Source of the DNA: an uncultured Alistipes sp.
GTDB lineage: Bacteria > Bacteroidota > Bacteroidia > Bacteroidales > Rikenellaceae
Direction of reading: 5' to 3'
NCBI GenBank assembly: GCA_947623305.1
Contig: CANQGQ010000004.1
Coordinates: 91,214 to 155,213, forward strand
DNA: 64,000 bases
Part shown: in pieces, positions 27,090-34,344 of the stretch
Layout of the letters: each line of letters opens with the position of its first letter
Position numbering within the stretch: the first letter of the stretch is position 1
Program-made: the position numbers and the translations under genes
Notes under the pieces: model-generated
The model's input: the letters and a program-made list of their open reading frames with translations, nothing else
What the model was told of the DNA's origin: nothing
Database searches by the model: none

Positions 27090-28949
27090 ATGTTTTCGCG
27101 CCTCTGCATAATCTGGGTGTCGCTGTCGATGCTGCTGCCGATACCCGCCCGAACCTCCGCGCGTCCGTTTCTCTACGGACACGTCGATTCTGCGAAGCTC
27201 CAGGCGAAACCCATCTACAACGAGGCCGACACGTTGGAGACCCGCGTTACCGAACGCAATCAACGGCTCTATGACAGTATCGCATCGAAAACCCATCGGA
27301 AAGCGGTGCCCCGCATGCTCTACCGGTTGTTTTTCGTCCAGCCCCGATTAGACTCCGCCGCCGCTACGGGCGGCATCTACGACGAAACCCGTCTGCTGAC
27401 CCCCTATGCCGGCAAAATCATCGGCGACATCCGGATCGAACAGGAACAACCCTTTTCGCCCGACGGCAACTGGTTGGAACGAACCGCCAACAAACTCCAC
27501 GCCCCGACCCGCGAACGCATCATCCGCCGCGATCTGCTTTTCAAATCGGGCGAACGCTTCGACCCGGAACTGGTCGTACGCAGCCAACAGCTGCTGCTAT
27601 CCCGCCCCTATATTTCCGACACCGATATTTCGATCCGGGTCGACCCGCTCGATACAACGCGGATCGACATTATCCTGCACACGCGCGACAGCTGGACGAT
27701 CAGTATTGATGCAGCCCTCTACTCCGAAAAACGGACGATGGTGGGCCTGACCGACGGCAACATCTTCGGAACAGGTACCCGATTCAAGGTCGAAACCAAC
27801 TTCAGCCGCAAAAATTTCACCTACGGCGGCAATGTCGTAGGGTATGAAATGCCCAACATTTTCGGTTCGTTCTTCAGCTTCGAGGTCGAAGGCGGCCGCA
27901 ACTTCTACGAAGACATTCTGCGGATCGGCCTGCGCAAGGAATTTCTGAAACCGACGGACTACGAGGTCGGAATGACCGTCAGCAACATGCGAACGAAAGA
28001 GTATTTCATCGAACGCGATTCGTCGGAGTTGGTCAAAAATCTCAATTTCGATCTGTGGGGAGGCTGGTCGAAGCAATTTCGGTCGTTCCGTTCGAGCCTT
28101 TTTTTGACCGGCCGCTACAATCACGGCCGGTTCAGCGAACGCCCCGAGGTCGCCGCCGACTACAATCCGGCCCTGCACGACCACGACGATCTGCTGACGG
28201 GTGTCGGTCTCTATCGCGAACGCCTCTTCTCGACCAACATGGTCTACGGATTCGGAATCAAGGAATATGTTGCGGCAGGCTACAAGGCCGAAGTCGTATC
28301 GGGCTACTCGTGGGGCGAATTCGACCAATCGCTCTATTTGGGCATCGGATTCCGGACGGGCGGATTCAAACCGTTCGGTTATCTGATGGGCGGATTCACG
28401 CTCGGCAGCCACATCGACCACAGCACCGGTGCCTGGAACCGCAGCGCCGTAGATGTCGACGTGCTGTGGTTTTCGAATCTGCTGACCTTCCGACGCAACC
28501 GCATCCGTCAGTTCCTCGCGCTCAACTACACGCAAGGCTGGAACCGGAAACGGGGATATAAAGAGAACATCGGTTTCACGAACGAAAACGGGCTGCAAGC
28601 GCTCGACGAATATGCGATCGGCACCAATCGCATGGTGCTCAACACCGAGACCGTCATGTTCACGCCGATTCAACCCTTGGGCTTCCGCTTCGCCTTTTTC
28701 GGATTCCTCGATGCGGGGACATTGGGCTATTCGCCCAACCCGTTCAAAAATTCGGGATTCGCCTCCTTCGGATTAGGGCTGCGCATCAAAAATGAACGGC
28801 TGATTTTCGGCACGTTCCAGATTCGGCTGGGCATGGCCGTCGGCAAAGGCGGACTGGTCGACAGCGACTGGTTCAGTCTCTCGAACTCCAAGCACTTCGA
28901 CGCATACCGATTCCGTCCGACCCGGCCCGAAATCGTGGGATTCCAGTAA
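27090..28949 (+). CDS. BamA/TamA-like outer-membrane protein (POTRA plus barrel)
   Basis: 619 residues. A signal peptide (MFSRLCIIWVSLSMLLPIPA) is followed by an exported linker. One or two POTRA-like units run from about 105 to 200 (GKIIGDIRIEQEQPF; RIDIILHTRDSWT), then a long alternating beta-barrel sequence with GTGTRFKVETNFSRKNF and FDAGTLGYSPNPF. The C-terminus ends EIVGFQ. Omp85-family proteins insert or export outer-membrane proteins or lipids. It has fewer POTRA units than BamA (five), so it is more likely an accessory Omp85 protein. The start codon lies only 5 nt after the -7 box. Confidence 0.82.
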   Translation: MFSRLCIIWVSLSMLLPIPARTSARPFLYGHVDSAKLQAKPIYNEADTLETRVTERNQRLYDSIASKTHRKAVPRMLYRLFFVQPRLDSAAATGGIYDETRLLTPYAGKIIGDIRIEQEQPFSPDGNWLERTANKLHAPTRERIIRRDLLFKSGERFDPELVVRSQQLLLSRPYISDTDISIRVDPLDTTRIDIILHTRDSWTISIDAALYSEKRTMVGLTDGNIFGTGTRFKVETNFSRKNFTYGGNVVGYEMPNIFGSFFSFEVEGGRNFYEDILRIGLRKEFLKPTDYEVGMTVSNMRTKEYFIERDSSELVKNLNFDLWGGWSKQFRSFRSSLFLTGRYNHGRFSERPEVAADYNPALHDHDDLLTGVGLYRERLFSTNMVYGFGIKEYVAAGYKAEVVSGYSWGEFDQSLYLGIGFRTGGFKPFGYLMGGFTLGSHIDHSTGAWNRSAVDVDVLWFSNLLTFRRNRIRQFLALNYTQGWNRKRGYKENIGFTNENGLQALDEYAIGTNRMVLNTETVMFTPIQPLGFRFAFFGFLDAGTLGYSPNPFKNSGFASFGLGLRIKNERLIFGTFQIRLGMAVGKGGLVDSDWFSLSNSKHFDAYRFRPTRPEIVGFQ

Positions 28950-29024
28950 CCGGCCCGAAGCATCCGCGCGGAATCGACGGTTCGGCCCGCACGGCGGCTC
29001 GAAGCACCCGAAAACGTTTGCATT

Positions 29025-29096
29025 CCTACCAATGAATAAAAAACCTGCGAACAGCCAAGGCAGGCCGTTCGCAGGAAGTGAACTTTTTAGGTAGGC
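29025..29096. terminator. Bidirectional terminator between convergent genes
   Basis: Core stem CCTGCGAAC (29044-29052) with GTTCGCAGG (29067-29075). Outer bases also pair: CCTACC near 29026 with GGTAGG near 29090, and AAAAA with TTTTT. It ends both the BamA-like gene (plus) and the M56 gene (minus). Confidence 0.8.
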
Positions 29097-29169
29097 TTAT
29101 GGCGGCGGGATTCGGTCGAGCGTCCCGCCCCTTCCCGCACTTGCGGGGCGGAACTCCGCTTTCGATGGG

Positions 29170-31443
29170 TTATTTGCTGGAGCATTGGAGGAGCCCTGCG
29201 ATATTGCCCCGTCCGGCGGCAGCGACACCCATGTAGAACTGCGCCAACCGCAACTTCTTACCGACGAGCTCCTGACGGGACACGGCTTTCCCGTCGAGCA
29301 GGATCGTGGCTTTCTGCGGGAGGTTCGAGAGGTCGGTGAATCGGAATTTCCCCTTGTACGTCCGGGCTTTCCCGTCGGTGGAAATCTCGACGGGCGAACC
29401 CTTTACGCCAAGCAGCGGCCAAGCGTCCGTACGCGCGTCGGCACCGACCCGAACAGCGGACATGCCGCGCCCTTTGGTGGCGATGGCGATGGTCGAGATC
29501 ACGCTGCCGTCCGACTGTTTGTCTTTGTTGATATTGACCGACCGGATACGCTTTCCGTCCAATGCTTTCAAATCAGCCTCCGTAGCCCGTTTTCCGTCGA
29601 TAACGATGATCTTCGTACCGTTCGCCGTTTCGGTCTCGAACCGGAAGCCCTTGCCCAGCGTCCGCTGCGCCTCTTTCCACTCGTCGCTCTGGAAATAAGC
29701 TTCGGCCTCTTTCATCGCCTTTTCGCGGGCTTTCCATTCGTCGCTTTGAAAATAATCCTCCAAAGCCGCCGCATTTCGCTGCATTTTCTGCTCGAATTCC
29801 TCTCTTGAAAAACCGGCGCTGTTCTTTTTCGCTTCAGCCAATTTCTTTTCCCAGTCAGGCGATTGCAGATCAATTCCATAGCCCACGACAACGACATCTT
29901 CCAGCTTCGCATCGTCCACGTCAGCCGACGGCACATTATCCGGCTCGCCCTCCTTTTTCAGCGTAACAAGCACGACGCCGTTCTTCGCCTTGTCGCCATA
30001 CTTCTCGACGTACGAAGACGTAGAAGCATCTTTCAAAATGTCGATCTGCTTGATCCGCTCCGGATCGATCGACTTCAAATCAACGACCTCCTTGCCATCG
30101 ACCAAAAGTAGCGGCTGATTCTCCGCGTCCGAATCGAAACCGGCACCCCGAATGACGATCGGCTGGGCGCCCGCCTTGTCGACCTGCACCTCGATATGCG
30201 ACTCGCGGGTTTCCGACGTTTCCGTTCCGGGACGCATCTGTACCTGCATCGACACTTCCGCTCCCGACCGTTCGATCGTGCGCATCATGCCGCGACCGGT
30301 CAGGGTCGTCCGGTCGTCGCGATAAGACAGGTTGACCGTTTCGTAACCCGCCATCTGCAAATCCACCGACGACGATTCGGCAATCTGCAACGAAGCCCGC
30401 CCCGACTGATCGGTCGTCGTGCTACGCTTCGTGCCGTGCTCCTGCAGGATCGCACCCACCATCGGTTCCCCCGACGGATCGACGACCTGCACCCGAATCG
30501 TTACCTGTTTGTCGGATTTTTCGGCGAAAAGTTCCTCCGTCGCCGAATTTTGCTTACTTTTGTCCTCGAACACGGGGACATAAACGGTTTCGGCAAAGGC
30601 GCCGAGCGCCAATCCCGCAAGCGGCACGACGAAGAGCGCTTTGGCTCCCGCCCACCGCGATGACTTTTTTTGTAACATCATGGTAATACGGTTTTTAAGT
30701 TTACTGTGATTGAAGCTGTTGGCGACTGAGTACCACCTCCCGCCAGCAGCCTTTTTTATCAACAACAACTGGTACTGCCGCGCATCGGCGCCGCTGTTCA
30801 GCACCGCTTCGTCGGCTTCGTACTCGTGAATGGCCCGCAACTCGCGCCGCAACAGCCACATCGCCGGATTGAACCATTGCAGGCACCCCGCCACGTCGGT
30901 CGCCAGCAGGTCCCACGAATGATGCAGCCGCAAGTGGGCCGTTTCGTGGGTGATGATCTCGCGTCCGCATCCGGCATAATCCGCCTCGGAAATCACAATG
31001 TAGCGCCACCAACTGAACGACGTCGTCTCCTGCGGCAAATGGACGAGCACGAAGCCGTTTTCGAGTTTTTCGCGGCGACCGCTGCGCACGAGGCGCATCA
31101 CACGCCCCACAGAGACGGCCGTAGCGACGAGCATGGCCAACACACCGGCCAGATACAAGCACCCGATGAGCGTTTCCCACGGAAAAGGTTCGGCCTCCGG
31201 CACCGGCTCGGTCTCGACAAGCGCCATCGGAATATCCGGCAACTCGAATTCGGGCTGAACCGGATATTCGCGCGTAACGGTGATGACGCACAAAGGCAGT
31301 GCGAACGAGAGCAGGATCGCCCCGAGCACCACCATACGATTGAACCGATGGAAAGTCTCCCGACTGAGCAACAGTTTGAAAAACAGGTAAAAGACGGCCA
31401 GACAAGCCCCGACTTTCAAAGAATAAATCGTCCATCCGTACAT
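29170..31443 (-). CDS. M56 (BlaR1-type) membrane metallopeptidase with SusC-like periplasmic region
   Basis: 757 residues. Membrane helices lie near 5-27, 36-57, 91-113 and 267-285, with a zinc-protease loop carrying H166-E-T-A-H170 and the downstream ligand region EYEADEAVL. After the last helix come a carboxypeptidase-regulatory-like beta domain (about 315-375, VVDPSGEPMVGAIL), a TonB-plug-like segment (about 425-497, LLLVDGKEVVD, IDILKDAS) and the SusC motif VVVVGYG (517-523). Two YFQSDEWK repeats (564-571, 583-590) follow. It is the last gene after TlpA-like and BlaI-like genes. Predicted envelope signal sensor that activates by cleaving the repressor; ligand unknown. Confidence 0.88.
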   Translation of the reverse strand: MYGWTIYSLKVGACLAVFYLFFKLLLSRETFHRFNRMVVLGAILLSFALPLCVITVTREYPVQPEFELPDIPMALVETEPVPEAEPFPWETLIGCLYLAGVLAMLVATAVSVGRVMRLVRSGRREKLENGFVLVHLPQETTSFSWWRYIVISEADYAGCGREIITHETAHLRLHHSWDLLATDVAGCLQWFNPAMWLLRRELRAIHEYEADEAVLNSGADARQYQLLLIKKAAGGRWYSVANSFNHSKLKNRITMMLQKKSSRWAGAKALFVVPLAGLALGAFAETVYVPVFEDKSKQNSATEELFAEKSDKQVTIRVQVVDPSGEPMVGAILQEHGTKRSTTTDQSGRASLQIAESSSVDLQMAGYETVNLSYRDDRTTLTGRGMMRTIERSGAEVSMQVQMRPGTETSETRESHIEVQVDKAGAQPIVIRGAGFDSDAENQPLLLVDGKEVVDLKSIDPERIKQIDILKDASTSSYVEKYGDKAKNGVVLVTLKKEGEPDNVPSADVDDAKLEDVVVVGYGIDLQSPDWEKKLAEAKKNSAGFSREEFEQKMQRNAAALEDYFQSDEWKAREKAMKEAEAYFQSDEWKEAQRTLGKGFRFETETANGTKIIVIDGKRATEADLKALDGKRIRSVNINKDKQSDGSVISTIAIATKGRGMSAVRVGADARTDAWPLLGVKGSPVEISTDGKARTYKGKFRFTDLSNLPQKATILLDGKAVSRQELVGKKLRLAQFYMGVAAAGRGNIAGLLQCSSK

Positions 31444-31450
31444 GACCGTG

Positions 31451-31837
31451 CTATCGTTTCGTTTGACTTTCGATGCGGTCGAGTAATTCGCGCAAATCGT
31501 CGACCGAAATTTTCTCCTCCTCGATCAACGCCGAAACCGCTCCCATATAGGAGTTTTCGAAATAACGGCGGATGACGCTGCCCAACGTGCGGCGCGAAAA
31601 CTCCGCCTCGCTCACGACGGGATAATACTGATAGGTCCCGCCGAAGGCCCGATGCGACAGATAGCCTTTGGTTTCGAGCGTCCGCACCATCGTCGAAAGC
31701 GTATTGAAATGGGGTTTCGGCTCGGGCGCCATGTCGACCAGCTCGCGCACGAACAACGGCCCGCGCTCCCAGAAGCAACGCATCAGCTCCTCCTCGCGAC
31801 GGGTCAGTTTTTCAGCATTGATTTGCATGGTTTTCAT
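31451..31837 (-). CDS. BlaI/MecI-family transcriptional repressor
   Basis: 128 residues. The winged-helix segment LTRREEELMRCFWERGPLFV and HFNTLSTMVRTLETKGYLSH is typical of BlaI/MecI/CopY; the C-terminal half forms the dimer and cleavage region. Such repressors are cut after their M56 partner senses a signal. The ATG overlaps the upstream TlpA-like stop by one base (TAATG), and the M56 gene starts 7 bp after its stop, matching the classical repressor-sensor pair. An in-frame ATG at 31828 (MQINAEK) is an alternative start. Confidence 0.9.
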   Translation of the reverse strand: MKTMQINAEKLTRREEELMRCFWERGPLFVRELVDMAPEPKPHFNTLSTMVRTLETKGYLSHRAFGGTYQYYPVVSEAEFSRRTLGSVIRRYFENSYMGAVSALIEEEKISVDDLRELLDRIESQTKR

Positions 31838-32628
31838 TATTTTTCAGTTTCCACTTCTTTCAAACAGGCCAATAACCGGCGGCGCTGCAACACGCTCGTG
31901 CCGATTTCGATGCAACGAATCACACCTTTGCGATCGACTACCATCGTAACGGGCGTTTGGCTCACCCCCAACGCATCCCACAGCCTGCGTGCCGACACGA
32001 TCCGTCGAAAGGCGAACCGCTGCCGTTCGACGATCGGGCGAATCTCCTCCGCCGTATTCCACGTAACGGCCAGAAACAGGGCCTCGGGGCACGCCTCGAT
32101 CCAACGGTTCAGTTCCGGCATTTCACCGATGCAGGGGCCGCAGCCCGTGTACCAAAAATTAAGCACCGCAGGGCGTCCGGCCAAATCCTGCTCGCTCCAG
32201 GTACGGCCGGTATCGTCCACCTCGGAAAAGGCCGGAAGCACATCCCCCACTCCACAATGCAAGGGAGCGGGCGGAGCGATCGAAACGCGGAACAGCCGCG
32301 CCTGTCCCGCAGCCAGCAACAGCTCCCTGCCGCAGAAAACCCGATCGGCCGGAAGGGCCAAAGCTGCCGCTTCGGCCGAAAGGTGCGTTCCCGCCGGAAA
32401 GACGACGACGGAGACCTTTCCGCCCAACGAATCTTTCAAAACGCCCATGGAGATCGTCCCCGCCGGCAACGGCTCGGGATGCTCCGTAAAAAAGCGTCCG
32501 TCGATCAAGAAAAGGGCCCTGATCGGTTTTCCCTGGACGGTCGGATCGGTTTGCGCGTTCGCACAGCCGGCGCCCAACAGCAGCCCCAGCCAGATCGCAT
32601 ACAGTTTCATTTTCAACAAGCACATCAT
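31837..32628 (-). CDS. TlpA-like thiol-disulfide oxidoreductase, exported
   Basis: 263 residues with an N-terminal signal (MKLYAIWLGLLLGAGCANAQ), possibly a lipoprotein signal ending at the C of GAGC. A low-similarity N-terminal region (about 30-125) precedes a thioredoxin fold with active site C163-G-P-C166 in LNFWYTGCGPCIGEMPELN and the cis-Pro region SQTPVTMV. It would reduce or exchange disulfides in the envelope. First gene of the TlpA-BlaI-M56 operon. ATG 32628 is taken; ATG 32625 or 32610 is also possible. The TTG at 32652 lies inside the promoter and is rejected. Confidence 0.85.
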   Translation of the reverse strand: MMCLLKMKLYAIWLGLLLGAGCANAQTDPTVQGKPIRALFLIDGRFFTEHPEPLPAGTISMGVLKDSLGGKVSVVVFPAGTHLSAEAAALALPADRVFCGRELLLAAGQARLFRVSIAPPAPLHCGVGDVLPAFSEVDDTGRTWSEQDLAGRPAVLNFWYTGCGPCIGEMPELNRWIEACPEALFLAVTWNTAEEIRPIVERQRFAFRRIVSARRLWDALGVSQTPVTMVVDRKGVIRCIEIGTSVLQRRRLLACLKEVETEK

Positions 32629-32649
32629 CGTACGGAAGTTTTTCTGCAA

Positions 32650-32694
32650 CAAAGGTAACTAAAAAATTTTCACATGCAACTATCTCTTATAGTT
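32650..32694 (-). promoter_or_regulatory. Promoter and operator candidate of the TlpA-BlaI-M56 operon
   Basis: The -7 box is TACCTTTG (32657-32650). The dyad AACTAT-CTCTT-ATAGTT (32678-32694) sits where the -33 region should be, a natural position for the BlaI-like repressor encoded in the same operon. Which protein binds is inferred. Confidence 0.55.
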
Positions 32695-32749
32695 TTTCAA
32701 CTAAAAATTTCGTTCCCTGCAAAATCTTCCGATTTTTCGCGGAAATTCG

Positions 32750-32757
32750 TATCTTTG
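32750..32757 (+). promoter_or_regulatory. -7 promoter element for HhH/ComEA-like gene
   Basis: TATCTTTG, an exact consensus match, 118 bp ahead of the start codon, giving a leader of about 110 nt with no obvious structure. Confidence 0.5.
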
Positions 32758-32875
32758 GATTCAGATTCGGCCGAACGACGGACGCGACGAATCGCAGCCG
32801 TGTTGGCTGCCGTCGCACTGCGTACGGCGTCCGCAACAGAGCGACCGGCTCGAACAGAATAATAGAGGTAGGAAC

Positions 32876-33973
32876 ATGGCAAAATTTTTCTCGGAACAGG
32901 AAATCCGCGGGCTACTGGTATTCATCCCGCTGGCAGCGATCGGCATCGCCGCGCTGATGCTGGCAAAACCGAAAAACGATCCGGAAGAGGCGCTGCGCGT
33001 CGAACAACAGATCGACACTTGTGCATTCGAGCGAACCCGCTATCGAAAAACCGCCGACCCGTCGGAACGCACGCTGCACCTTCGCAAGTTCGATCCCAAT
33101 ACGGTGAGCTACGAGGAGCTGATCGCCATGGGATTCACCGAGAAAGAAGCGCTCAGTCTGTACAAATATCGGGTAGGAGGCAAAATTTTCCAGCTGCCCG
33201 AAGAGGTCGACGCATGCTACGGTATCGACCATGCGTTCTACTTGCAGCTGAAGCCCTACATCGACATCGCGCCCCGCTTTCGCCTCGCGCCCAAACAATA
33301 CCGACGCGAACGCATCGTCCGGAAGACGATCGACCCGATCCCTTTCCGTGTCGATACGGTGAGCGCCCGCTATCTGCAAGCGATCGGGGCCATGTCGGAA
33401 AAACAAGCCAAAGTATTCATCAATTACCGCACAACGTACCCGATCCGCGACATGGAGGACATCCGGCAATGCCGTGTAATAAGCGATTCGGTAGCGGACG
33501 CATTGGAACCCTACCTGCTCTTTCCGGAAACGGCGACCGATTCCGCCGACGGCCGGATCAATCTGAATCGGGCCGATTCGACGGAGCTGCGCCGAGTGAT
33601 CGGCATCGGCGAAAAGACGGTCGGAAGGATTCTGGCCTACCGCGAACGGCTCGGCGGATTCGTCCGTGCGGAGCAATTGGCCGAGATTCCGGGCGTAACG
33701 GAGAGCAATTACGAGAAAATCGTGCAACAAATTTACTGCGACAGTTGTGAAATTCAAAAAATTGATATTAACTTTGCAGACCCGAAGACATTCGCCCGTC
33801 ATCCGTATATCCGGAAGGAGGCGCTTCGGAAATTATCGCACAAACGACAGCTGGAAGGAGGTTGGAGTACCGCTGAAGAATTGATAGAAGATCGCATATT
33901 CACCCGGGAGGAGGCCGAGAAGTTGGCACCGTACTTGGTATTCAATCGTAAAAGCGGGACCATCGACGAATAG
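32876..33973 (+). CDS. ComEA-like protein with helix-hairpin-helix repeats
   Basis: 365 residues. One N-terminal membrane segment (about 11-29, GLLVFIPLAAIGIAALML) is followed by several helix-hairpin-helix units. Clear ones are FDPNTVSYEELIAMGFTEKE, INLNRADSTELRRVIGIGEK and IDINFADPKTFARHPYIRKE. HhH units of this type bind the DNA backbone without base specificity, and ComEA proteins take up DNA, but Bacteroidota have many such proteins of unknown role. A strong promoter-like sequence lies inside its 3' part. Confidence 0.83.
   Translation: MAKFFSEQEIRGLLVFIPLAAIGIAALMLAKPKNDPEEALRVEQQIDTCAFERTRYRKTADPSERTLHLRKFDPNTVSYEELIAMGFTEKEALSLYKYRVGGKIFQLPEEVDACYGIDHAFYLQLKPYIDIAPRFRLAPKQYRRERIVRKTIDPIPFRVDTVSARYLQAIGAMSEKQAKVFINYRTTYPIRDMEDIRQCRVISDSVADALEPYLLFPETATDSADGRINLNRADSTELRRVIGIGEKTVGRILAYRERLGGFVRAEQLAEIPGVTESNYEKIVQQIYCDSCEIQKIDINFADPKTFARHPYIRKEALRKLSHKRQLEGGWSTAEELIEDRIFTREEAEKLAPYLVFNRKSGTIDE
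33745..33776 (+). promoter_or_regulatory. Internal promoter candidate for rpsU
   Basis: TTG (33745-33747), a 21-bp spacer and TAACTTTG (33769-33776) match the Bacteroidota promoter consensus, in a locally AT-rich patch inside the HhH gene, about 300 bp ahead of rpsU. No comparable box was seen in the 102-bp spacer before rpsU. Confidence 0.4.
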
Positions 33974-34075
33974 AGAGAGACCATACGAACGGTCGGCGGG
34001 GCAAGCAGATTCCCCGCATACGAAAGAGACCGATAAAAGATGAGAAATTAATAAAAAACAAAAAAACGAATAGCC

Positions 34076-34267
34076 ATGATTATCATGCCGGTAAAAGAGG
34101 GCGAAAACATCGAACGCGCTCTCAAAAAATTCAAACGCAAATACGAACGCACGGGTGTGCTGAAAGAGCTCCGTCGTCGTCAATACTTCACGAAGCCTTC
34201 GGTTGCCAAACGCGAAGCGATGATGCACGCCATCTATGTGGAGCACATGTATCGCGACGAGGAGTAA
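34076..34267 (+). CDS. rpsU: 30S ribosomal protein S21
   Basis: 63 residues: MIIMPVKEGENIERALKKFK, then RKYERTGVLKELRRRQYF, the conserved bS21 sequence including the basic C-terminal helix. It binds the small subunit near the 3' end of 16S rRNA. An ATG at 34085 would remove three residues; the longer form fits the usual Bacteroidota MII-start. An A-rich stretch but no Shine-Dalgarno sequence precedes it. A strong bidirectional terminator follows. Confidence 0.96.
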   Translation: MIIMPVKEGENIERALKKFKRKYERTGVLKELRRRQYFTKPSVAKREAMMHAIYVEHMYRDEE

Positions 34268-34280
34268 TCCGATTGCATAC

Positions 34281-34324
34281 AGAAAAAAGGGAAGCGGGTC
34301 GAATATTCGACCCGCTTCCCTTTT
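34281..34324. terminator. Bidirectional terminator, rpsU/glnN
   Basis: A perfect 32-nt palindrome (34288-34319; half-site GGGAAGCGGGTCGAAT) is flanked by an A-run on the left and TTTT on the right, so it can end both convergent genes. Confidence 0.9.
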
Positions 34325-34344
34325 GCGCACGGTCCGCGCCGTCC

